39,081 bases of DNA from Betaproteobacteria bacterium. GTDB lineage: Bacteria; Pseudomonadota; Gammaproteobacteria; Burkholderiales; Rhodocyclaceae. The translations under genes were made by a program, and so were the position numbers. The first letter of the stretch is position 1; each line of letters begins with the position of its first letter. The stretch spans positions 1 to 39,081 of the forward strand of contig WQYV01000014.1 of NCBI GenBank assembly GCA_009781085.1, read 5' to 3'. Shown piece by piece: positions 20,567 to 28,450 of the stretch. The notes below the pieces were generated by a model that saw only the letters and a list, made by a program, of their open reading frames with translations, did not search any database and was not told where the DNA came from.

Positions 20567-20991
20567 AGATTTTTGCGATAATCGCTGCTTTCTTGCTCGT
20601 CGTCGGAAGCGCTCATGCGCAGGGCGTGAGCGTTCGCAACACCACGTCCCCGGGAGCCTTCGAGATCGTGAACGAAGGCGGTGAAGTTTCGTTGTCGTCC
20701 AACGTTCAGGTGCAACGTCTGGACAACGGAGTGTGGCAGAATGAGTACACGGACGTACAACTCTCGTGTTCCAGCGATTCGCCGAAGATACCCAACTGCA
20801 TCACGCTGCGCAGCGGCGAACATGTACGACCGCTACCGTGGAACGGCCTCTCCTGTGGCAGCAATTGCGCCTCGGGCTGCCGTGCCAATAGCCTGTTGAC
20901 GCCGGGGACGTTCCGCTTTGTCGTTGTGTTGTGTTCGGGCGAAGAGAGCTTCGCGGGACCGGCGTTCTACATGGAAAGGCCTCGCGATTAG
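20563..20991 (+). CDS. Hypothetical secreted, cysteine-rich protein (142 aa)
   Basis: MKIFAIIAAFLLVVGSAHAQG signal peptide; six cysteines in the mature part; start overlaps upstream stop (ATGA). Confidence 0.7.
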   Translation: MKIFAIIAAFLLVVGSAHAQGVSVRNTTSPGAFEIVNEGGEVSLSSNVQVQRLDNGVWQNEYTDVQLSCSSDSPKIPNCITLRSGEHVRPLPWNGLSCGSNCASGCRANSLLTPGTFRFVVVLCSGEESFAGPAFYMERPRD

Positions 20992-21100
20992 GGAACATCT
21001 GCACAACTCCCATCCGTTCGGGCAGCCTGTCGAAACCCTGGTTGGTGCGCCATATGCCCCTCGACAAGCTCCGGGCGAACGGAGCAAGTCAGAGGTTCCC
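20991..21100. mobile_element. ~110-bp MITE/REP-like inverted-repeat element
   Basis: GGGAACATCTG...GTTCGGGCAGCCTGTCGA / TCGACAAGCTCCGGGCGAAC...CAGAGGTTCCC arms, flanked by TA on both sides (20989-20990, 21101-21102). Confidence 0.65.
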
Positions 21101-21157
21101 TAACCCTACAATCAGCCCGGACGCGGCTGCGCCGCGCCGGTTATCTTGGCTGTTAGC
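21101..21157 (+). other. Putative complete attC-like recombination site
   Basis: TAACCCTACAATCAGCCCGG-A-CGCGGC-TGC-GCCGCG-CCGG-TTATCTTGGCTGTTAGC: imperfect hairpin with an extrahelical A and outer TAAC/GTTA arms. Confidence 0.5.
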
Positions 21158-21512
21158 TTTGCAGTTCATGCTCGGGATAAGGCCATGCACGGTGAGGGTT
21201 CAGAAAATTCTGCGCTGGCATGCTGGCTACCGTGACCGGGGTGAAACAAACAGTATGCATTGTCGGCGGGAGGGTATCCGGGCAGGCGTCCAGGGACGCC
21301 TGCCGCACCAACTCGTTAGGCATACGTTTCGATAGGACAGGTTCAATTTTCTATTCATTTCAATATGCACAGCTTATTTTGATTGCATCATATTTTGTAT
21401 TTAATTGCCGGGTTGATAATGTTGTCTAGGACGAAGTAGACAAATGTCTTTTTGTCATGTATAAATACAAAGATTTTTTCACAGTTTTTTTTTACAGGGG
21501 AACAAGAACATC

Positions 21513-23102
21513 ATGGAACAACACACGAACATGCCGCTACATCCCGCTCGGCGCCTGCTATTGCCCGTCCTCGTTGCTTCGGCACTGTTGGCGGGTTGTG
21601 CGGGAAATCCCCTGCGTAGTTATGACAAGGAGATGGGGGATACTGTGTCCTTGCTGAAAGAGGGTAACCTCAGCGGTGCACTGTCGCAACTCGAATCGAA
21701 CAATCATTCTTCCGGGAAAAATGGAGAAGGCAAGGACATCCTGTATTACTTTGAAAAGGGTGAACTGCTTCGCTTGGGCAGTGAATACGAACCAAGCCGC
21801 GACGCTTGGTTGCAAGCCGATGGAATCGTGCAGACTTGGGAGGATGAGTACCGGATGAATCCAACCAAGGTTCTCGGCGACGTTGGTGCCCTCCTGGTGA
21901 GCGACCGTGTACGCAGCTATGACGGTCAGGATTATGAAAAAGTGTTTCTGTCTACGAAACTGATGCTCGATCACATCATGCTAGGCAATACCGATAATGC
22001 CCGCGTCGAAATGAAAAAAACCTTCGAACGCGAAACCCTCATCAAAAATTTCCGCGAGCAGGAATACGACAAGATCCGCGAAGAAAAGGAAAAGCAGTCA
22101 ATCTCGCTCAAACCTGCTGATTTGCTTGGAAACGGGTATCCAATGGATCGCCTGGAAAGCCCGGAAGTGAACGCACTCAAGAATGGTTACCAGAACGCGT
22201 TTGCGCATTACCTTTCCGGTTATTTCTTTGAAATGACGGGAGAACCGTCGCTGTCCGACCCCGGCTATCGTAACGCCTTGGAATTGCGGCCCGACAGCAC
22301 GTTGATCCGTGCCAAGGTTCACGGCAAGGGTAAGCAAGCGAGACCCGGCCCCAATGAAGCTGACGTGCTCTTCGTCGTAGAGAGCGGCCAGGCACCGGCG
22401 TTGAAATCCGTGATGGTTCCCGTGCCATTGCCGATCAACAAGAAGCTGATTGTTGCGCCCCTGTCGTTCCCAGTCGTTATTTCCTCTGGAGTTTACACAC
22501 CGACCGATATCAACGTCAGTGGGAAAAAACTGCCCGTTGAGACCATCGTCAACGTTGATGCAATGGCGAACCGCCAGTTGAAGGATCAGTTGCCCGGCAT
22601 CATTGGCCGCACGGCTATCCGCGGCATCGCCAAAGGTGGTGCGCAATATGAGGCGCAGAAGAAAGCTGGAGTCTTGGGAGGTATTGCAGTAGGTGCGGCG
22701 ACCGTTGTGACGGAACAGGCTGATGAGCGTTCATGGCGCACCTTACCTGCACGCCTGTCTATTGCCCGCGCTATCCTGCCCGTGGGGGAGCAAATGATTG
22801 AATTCCGTACCGGCAGGGGAACCTATCGCGGCACGATCACGGTCGGTGGCAAGGTCAACATCGTTCCTATCCGAATAATCGGCGACTTCGTCTATGTTGG
22901 TCAGCAGGGCGCAAAAGGTTCCGTCACCCAACTGCCTTCCTCCAACTGGGCGAAGCTCGAAGAGGATGAAGGCATTGAGGCGATCCAGAAGAGGGTGGAC
23001 GCAGCCGCGAAGCAAAAGCAGCCCGTGGTTCCTGCTCAGGAGGAAAAGCCTATGAAAAATGATAATCCAGCCAGCAAGCTCTTGCCGAAGAAACTGTTCT
23101 GA
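21513..23102 (+). CDS. COG3014-like lipoprotein
   Basis: Lipobox LLAGC; first gene of a COG3014/YcfL/LpoB-like cluster; DVLFVVESGQAPALKSVMVPVPLP. Confidence 0.8.
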   Translation: MEQHTNMPLHPARRLLLPVLVASALLAGCAGNPLRSYDKEMGDTVSLLKEGNLSGALSQLESNNHSSGKNGEGKDILYYFEKGELLRLGSEYEPSRDAWLQADGIVQTWEDEYRMNPTKVLGDVGALLVSDRVRSYDGQDYEKVFLSTKLMLDHIMLGNTDNARVEMKKTFERETLIKNFREQEYDKIREEKEKQSISLKPADLLGNGYPMDRLESPEVNALKNGYQNAFAHYLSGYFFEMTGEPSLSDPGYRNALELRPDSTLIRAKVHGKGKQARPGPNEADVLFVVESGQAPALKSVMVPVPLPINKKLIVAPLSFPVVISSGVYTPTDINVSGKKLPVETIVNVDAMANRQLKDQLPGIIGRTAIRGIAKGGAQYEAQKKAGVLGGIAVGAATVVTEQADERSWRTLPARLSIARAILPVGEQMIEFRTGRGTYRGTITVGGKVNIVPIRIIGDFVYVGQQGAKGSVTQLPSSNWAKLEEDEGIEAIQKRVDAAAKQKQPVVPAQEEKPMKNDNPASKLLPKKLF

Positions 23103-23199
23103 AAACCTACGGGGGGACGGGCAGGATGTGATGCCCCCTCGAGCTTGCTTGGCGCCCGTTGCTTGAGCGTATGTGTATGTTTTTGACAGGAATCGGAAC

Positions 23200-23628
23200 A
23201 TGAAAAAAATGATTGCGCTTCTCGCCCTTGGGGCAGCATGCGCAGGTGTCTGCCAGCCCATTTACGCTGCCGATGGCGGTTCGATTGCCAGTAAGGTGGA
23301 AGAACTTGGCAAAATAGACTCCCTCACGGTGACAGACATGCGTGCTGCGCGCCGGGATAACCTGCTGCGCATACAGTTTACGGTAACCAATTCGTCCCCC
23401 AAGAACGAACAGTTGTATTACCGGTTCCGCTGGCTGGATGCCGATGGTTTCACAGTCTGGGATGAAGAGCCCTGGAAGCCTGAGATCATCTATGGCAAGC
23501 AGGACAAAGTTCTCAACGCCATCGCGCCGACATTCAAGGCTGTCGATTTCAAACTCGAATTGCAGAGTCCCCATAATTCGACTACTTCCGAACGTACCGG
23601 TGCCGGCGATAACCCGCCATACCGCTAA
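23200..23628 (+). CDS. YcfL/DUF1425-like periplasmic protein
   Basis: Signal peptide MKKMIALLALGAACAGVC; LLRIQFTVTNSSPKNEQLYYRFRWLDADGFTV; precedes LpoB-like gene. Confidence 0.7.
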   Translation: MKKMIALLALGAACAGVCQPIYAADGGSIASKVEELGKIDSLTVTDMRAARRDNLLRIQFTVTNSSPKNEQLYYRFRWLDADGFTVWDEEPWKPEIIYGKQDKVLNAIAPTFKAVDFKLELQSPHNSTTSERTGAGDNPPYR

Positions 23629-23669
23629 CCGTTTTCTCAAACGACGTTTCTCATTCCAGGAGCACTTAT

Positions 23670-24275
23670 ATGAGGTTTTACCGCGTTCTTCTTTTATCCG
23701 CCGTGCTGTCTCTTTCCATGTCTGCCTGCATCACGACGAACTCGCCTACGACCGGGGGTAAGGGCGTCAGCTATGGCGATTCAAAGGCCGTCGAAACAGT
23801 GTCGACCGACTTGGGTTCCACCGACATCCAGATGACTGCCGAAAAGATGACCATGTCCATGCTGCAAACGCCGTTATTGCAAGACATCATCCGTCAGCGC
23901 GGGTTGCTTATGGCTTCGCCGGTGGCAAACAAAACAAGTGAGTATTTCGACACCAAGCTCATCACCGACACCATCCTCACCCAATTGCAGAAGAATGGGG
24001 TGCGCTATGTGATCGCGGGCGACGAAATGCAAAACCAGACTGACGAATTGATCCGCCAGAACCAGACCGGTCTGTACAAGAAGAGCACGGCTGCGAAGGT
24101 GGGCAACATGCAGGGCGCGCAATACCGGATCGATGGTAGCGTTTCCTCCATCGTCAAGAGGGATGCCAGCGTTAAAGACGTGTATTACAAGATCAACATG
24201 CGTCTGATCGAAATCGAGAGCGGCATAGTAGAATGGTCGGATGAAAAGGAAATCCGCAAGACGCTGCGCAAGTAA
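23670..24275 (+). CDS. lpoB: LpoB-like penicillin-binding protein activator lipoprotein
   Basis: Lipobox MSAC; SEYFDTKLITDTILTQLQKNGVRYVIAGD; AQYRIDGSVSSIVKRDASVKDVYYKINMRLIEIESGIVEWSDEKEIRKTLRK. Confidence 0.85.
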   Translation: MRFYRVLLLSAVLSLSMSACITTNSPTTGGKGVSYGDSKAVETVSTDLGSTDIQMTAEKMTMSMLQTPLLQDIIRQRGLLMASPVANKTSEYFDTKLITDTILTQLQKNGVRYVIAGDEMQNQTDELIRQNQTGLYKKSTAAKVGNMQGAQYRIDGSVSSIVKRDASVKDVYYKINMRLIEIESGIVEWSDEKEIRKTLRK

Positions 24276-24393
24276 TTGATTTTCCTCCTAGCTGGGGAAA
24301 TTCTAGTTTTCCTGCTTTGATCCATCGTCCGCCCTCTTGCGTGCTTTATTACGTATCGGGCGGGCGCTACATATGGCCTGGGAGCCACATACT

Positions 24394-25203
24394 ATGACGA
24401 ATGCTTTGAAAAAGCTGTTACTTGGTAGCATGCTGGCCATTTCTACGCTAGCTGCACCGTTCGCGCAGGCGCGTGAAGTGAAAATCGCTGTCACCAGCCT
24501 CGCTTATGAGGAAAAAGTACAGGAATATTTCCGCACAGTCGACGCTACTTCCAAATCGTCGGTGCGTGCCGCATCGCACGAAACCGATTTCAGCCGCCGC
24601 GAGGCGATGAAGGGGGAACGCTCATCGACTTATTCCTCCTATGAAGGGACTTACTCCTATATTGAACGGGGCGAACTGCGCAAATTCACGGCTGATATTA
24701 AGGGTGAACTGCTAAAAACGGGGTATCTCCGCGTTACGGAGGGAAAGCCCTATACCGCCAAGGACATGGAAAAACTCTACGATATCGTCGACCGTATCAA
24801 AAAAGGTATGTATCCTGGCGCAGATTATGTGCTGTTTGGTACTGTGAGCAGTATCCAGTTCCGGGAAGAAGCCAATCCGATCCTGAACACGGATACGGTA
24901 TCTTACACACTGAGTCTGGAGTTGGTTGGCGATTTCAGCCTTATCAGCACCAAAACTTTTGAGGTCAAGGCCGCGTTTTCTGCCATGGGCGAAGGGCAAG
25001 ATACGAAGCTCGTTACCTCGGCAGGAGCAAACATTGTCCTGAACCGTGGCAAAGTGATCTCCGAAGTTTCCAAGAGCCTGGGCGTCGATGTGATCCGTCA
25101 AGTGGAAGAACAAATCGCCATCAACGAAGGCTATGCCCCGCCGGTACGGGGGACTGTCATCCAAGAGAAGAAGCCGGACACCGAAGTCATTCGTTTCCGC
25201 TGA
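24394..25203 (+). CDS. CsgG/LpoB-superfamily-like secreted protein
   Basis: Signal peptide; YPGADYVLFGTVSSIQFREEANPILNTDTVSYTLSLELVGDFSLISTKTFEVKAAF; adjacent to lpoB. Confidence 0.65.
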   Translation: MTNALKKLLLGSMLAISTLAAPFAQAREVKIAVTSLAYEEKVQEYFRTVDATSKSSVRAASHETDFSRREAMKGERSSTYSSYEGTYSYIERGELRKFTADIKGELLKTGYLRVTEGKPYTAKDMEKLYDIVDRIKKGMYPGADYVLFGTVSSIQFREEANPILNTDTVSYTLSLELVGDFSLISTKTFEVKAAFSAMGEGQDTKLVTSAGANIVLNRGKVISEVSKSLGVDVIRQVEEQIAINEGYAPPVRGTVIQEKKPDTEVIRFR

Positions 25204-25779
25204 GCACGTATCTGGGGAACTCCAGTGGGATTTGCGACCATGGCGGCATGCACGAATGCATGGTGTCCTACTTGGCGAAAATGGTGGTGAGACAGGTCGG
25301 CGCATCCGAAGAATACTGGAAAACCAAGCGCTCGGCTCGTATTTCTTCACCATGTTTCACCTTGTCCCAGAAGGGGCGATTTCCATAATCGGTATTCGCT
25401 GGGTGGCCGTGCGGATGCGCAATTCACGGATCTGATGGAAGTGGTCGCATTGGAGTTGCCCAAACTGCCGGACAAACCGAATGGGGCGGCGCTCTGGGAT
25501 TGGATGAAGTTCGCAGGTATCCGTGACAAGGAGATGCTGGAGATGTCCGCCGAGAAAAACCCGGATGTGAAAGAGGCCATCGACAAGCTGCTGGAACTCA
25601 ATGCGGACAAGCAGGCGAAGATAGAGGCCGAATCGCACGAGAAGCTGTGGCGCGACATCGCACACTACAAGCTTGATGCAATGAACCAAGGTTTGGCCGA
25701 AGGCTGGGCAGAGGTAAGCCATACAATTGCTCGCAATGCGTTACAACGCAACGGTTCGTCGAAGAGATCATGGCGCTGA
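25204..25779 (+). pseudogene. Degenerate Rpn/YhgA-like PD-(D/E)XK nuclease (transposase-associated), C-terminal remnant
   Basis: LGSYFFTMFHLVPEG, then a frameshift near 25376-25380, then DFHNRYSLGGRADAQFTDLMEVVALELPKLPDKPNGAALWDWMKF, the typical C-terminal part of this family. Confidence 0.65.
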
Positions 25780-25822
25780 CGGACCTTTCCAGGAAAGAAG
25801 CGCAGCCACTGGTTCAATGACC

Positions 25823-26692
25823 TTATGCAGGGCTACCCAGGATCGAGCTTTTTGATAGTGCACTGTTGATAATGGGGCGGATATCGCGGCGTTGGATGAG
25901 CTTAAGCGCTGTAGTTTCGATGCGTGCGCGCAGGTCATCGTGCTCGCACAACTCAAGGCAGTCTTCGATAACACGCTCCATCGTGGTAAAGCGGATTGCA
26001 CGCTCGATATCAGGTTCTATGGCCACATGCGGGTCGCGGATGGCTACGACTGCTTTGGAATTGGCGAGCAGATATGAAGCGCGCACGATTTCGAATATCT
26101 GCGAACGCACATAAAGCGTGACATTCAGAATAATTTTCGACCTACCGATCAACTCATCGCGTGCCTGCCCATACAAACCGCTCAGATAGACGGTACTGAG
26201 TCCGGCTTGTGAAAGAAGGTGCAGCGCTTGTAGCCGCTGTTGGCTTGATAAACCATAAAGCAGGACATCGATATCCTGCTGCGGAGGTCGCGCAATGCGC
26301 GTAAGCAGGGGAGCATACCCTATCGGAACCGTCTGTAAGCGCTTGGCATTTAGAGCGACCCATACAGTAGCGTTCGCATCGGTGTAATCCCAAATCTCGA
26401 AGTGCTGTGCTGCATGGCGTAACTGTGGCTTTACTTGCGCTGGTGCGGCGTTACGTAGCTGCTCCATGTGGTACACAATTGTGTTGTCAGGTAATTCCGT
26501 CAACGTCTCCATAGGCAGAACCTGAGCCCCGAAGACAATATTGATCGCCTGCGGGTCGAAGTGATTGAGTTCATATTTGACTTGATGCCCAAGCTGCTCA
26601 AGAGCCCAGCCAATCGTCTGGATCACTTCCAGATAGCCGAGTAGCCCATGTGCGCGTGGGTGCACGCAGTGCATGAGGTGAAAGTTCGCCAT
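25823..26692 (-). CDS. Putative glycosyltransferase (GT1/CgeB-like)
   Basis: DIDVLLYGLSSQQRLQALHLLSQAGL...IGRSKIILNVTLYVRSQIFEIVRASYLLANSKAVV; adjacent to GT genes. Confidence 0.6.
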   Translation of the reverse strand: MANFHLMHCVHPRAHGLLGYLEVIQTIGWALEQLGHQVKYELNHFDPQAINIVFGAQVLPMETLTELPDNTIVYHMEQLRNAAPAQVKPQLRHAAQHFEIWDYTDANATVWVALNAKRLQTVPIGYAPLLTRIARPPQQDIDVLLYGLSSQQRLQALHLLSQAGLSTVYLSGLYGQARDELIGRSKIILNVTLYVRSQIFEIVRASYLLANSKAVVAIRDPHVAIEPDIERAIRFTTMERVIEDCLELCEHDDLRARIETTALKLIQRRDIRPIINSALSKSSILGSPA

Positions 26693-26738
26693 GTTCGTTT
26701 TTTTATTGGTTGTATTTTTTGTGAAAAATGCTAAATGG

Positions 26739-27584
26739 TTATTTCATTGTGCTTGTAGAACCGAAAACATTCCGGAACTGCCCGGAAACTTCCTCCTCAT
26801 TTTTTTGAAAAGCAATCCAGTTGCGGCGCATGACATCTTCCCGCCACACCTCGCACAGTGCGTTGTGATCGGAAAAAATTGCAAACGTCCCTACGATCTT
26901 GTCGATTTTTTGTTCATTGGTAGGTAGGGTGTCCCTGTGTTTTTCGATGAACAAGCGGCCGTAGTGCGCGTGTACTTTGCCGTATTTGCCCCACGAGGCA
27001 TGGATAACCGGGATATCGCAGCACACCCCGAGCTTTTTGCCAGCACGCCAAGCGGAAAAGCTGAAATCGAGGTCGTAGAGGTGAAAACCGTCAAAGGTGG
27101 TTTCGTCGAAACCAATTTCTTTCGCCACCTCCCGGCGGGCCATGATGCAAAGGCCATCAATGCCCTGGATGTCGTCTACCACAGGCCAGGGTTCGGGGTT
27201 CCAGTGATTTAGGTTTAGCTTCCTATCTCTGATGTGTGTAACTGCGCCGGATAACCAGGGAAACCCTGCACGCCACCAGATATCCGCGACGACGCGGCGC
27301 GTGCCTGCGAAGCCCAGAATGTCGAAATCCCTTAAGCGGTGACTGATTTTTTGGGCGAAATCTGGATCGATAATCAGGACATCATCATGAGAGAAAATTA
27401 CGATATCACCGCGTGCCCGTCGCAAGGCACGGTTGTAGCCCTCGGCCAGTGAGCGTGCGTCATGAATGGCGATGATCTCGTGCGGAAAATTGGCAAGAAG
27501 CTGTTCATAACATTCGCTGGCGTGGGTGAATTTTAGGGCATCTTTGCTGCAAATGACGACGGAGAAAGAAGGGAGCAGGTTCAT
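26739..27584 (-). CDS. Glycosyltransferase family 2-like protein (copy A)
   Basis: FSVVICSKDALKF...HDARSLAEGYNRALRRARGDIVIFSHDDVLIIDPDFAQKI. Confidence 0.8.
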   Translation of the reverse strand: MNLLPSFSVVICSKDALKFTHASECYEQLLANFPHEIIAIHDARSLAEGYNRALRRARGDIVIFSHDDVLIIDPDFAQKISHRLRDFDILGFAGTRRVVADIWWRAGFPWLSGAVTHIRDRKLNLNHWNPEPWPVVDDIQGIDGLCIMARREVAKEIGFDETTFDGFHLYDLDFSFSAWRAGKKLGVCCDIPVIHASWGKYGKVHAHYGRLFIEKHRDTLPTNEQKIDKIVGTFAIFSDHNALCEVWREDVMRRNWIAFQKNEEEVSGQFRNVFGSTSTMK

Positions 27585-28408
27585 GAAAATTCCCCCGCGT
27601 AACGACGGGAAATGGACACAGTAGCGCGGCGAAAAACATTTTCTGTCCAGAGCTTGACCAGGTTTTTGTGGTCACTGACGAAACAATCTGTGCCCCGTGC
27701 AGAATGCTGTATGAACGGTAGCATGATGCGCTGGTGTTCGTACTTTATAGAGAAGCGCTCGATGTATTCCCGATAGATATCGGAAGTGAAAATGTCTTGG
27801 TTACCCTGCATGCTTGTGGAAGCGTGGATGTAGGGAATGTCGCAACAAACCCCGATTTTGTAACCAGCAAGATGGGCTGCAAAACTGAAATCGCAATCGT
27901 ACAAATGCCAACTATCGAAGGTGTCGGCGTCAAACCCGATGGCTGATGCAACCTCGTGCCGGACAATCATGCATTGACCATCCAGTACCTCGATGCTGCC
28001 TGTCACAGGCCAATCCTGCACACCGTAAATAAAAAGTTGAAGACGATTGGCGAAATGGGGAAACCAGTGGCAGACCGCACCGTTCAAATGCTCTCGTGCG
28101 GCAAACCAGATGGGGTAGACCAGGCGCGAAGCCCCGGCAAAACCGAGCACATCCCATGATTGCATCCGCGTACTGATTTTTTGTGCGAACTGCCTGTCGA
28201 GAAAAGTCACGTCGTCATGGGAGAAAATTACGATATCACCGCGTGCACGCTGTAAACCCCGGTTGTAGCCTTCTGCCAGCGAGCGCGCGTCATGAATGCC
28301 GATAACCTCATGTGGGGCTCCTGCGAGCAGGCGCTCAAAATGTGTGCCGACCTGGGCGAAATTCCACGGATTGATGCTGCAAACGATGACGGAAAATGCG
28401 TTCATGGC
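27581..28408 (-). CDS. Glycosyltransferase family 2-like protein (copy B)
   Basis: MNAFSVIVCSINPWNF...HDARSLAEGYNRGLQRARGDIVIFSHDDVTFLDRQFAQKI; paralog of copy A, 4-bp overlap. Confidence 0.8.
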   Translation of the reverse strand, partial: AMNAFSVIVCSINPWNFAQVGTHFERLLAGAPHEVIGIHDARSLAEGYNRGLQRARGDIVIFSHDDVTFLDRQFAQKISTRMQSWDVLGFAGASRLVYPIWFAAREHLNGAVCHWFPHFANRLQLFIYGVQDWPVTGSIEVLDGQCMIVRHEVASAIGFDADTFDSWHLYDCDFSFAAHLAGYKIGVCCDIPYIHASTSMQGNQDIFTSDIYREYIERFSIKYEHQRIMLPFIQHSARGTDCFVSDHKNLVKLWTENVFRRATVSISRRYAGEFS

Positions 28409-28450
28409 GTTACTGTTTACCGGGTGTGGCAAAGGGAATGGATTGGCTGC

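Noticed and set aside
21220-21429. 69-aa ORF as a cassette gene
   Set aside because: No RBS, unusual composition, crosses the putative GTTAGGC site.
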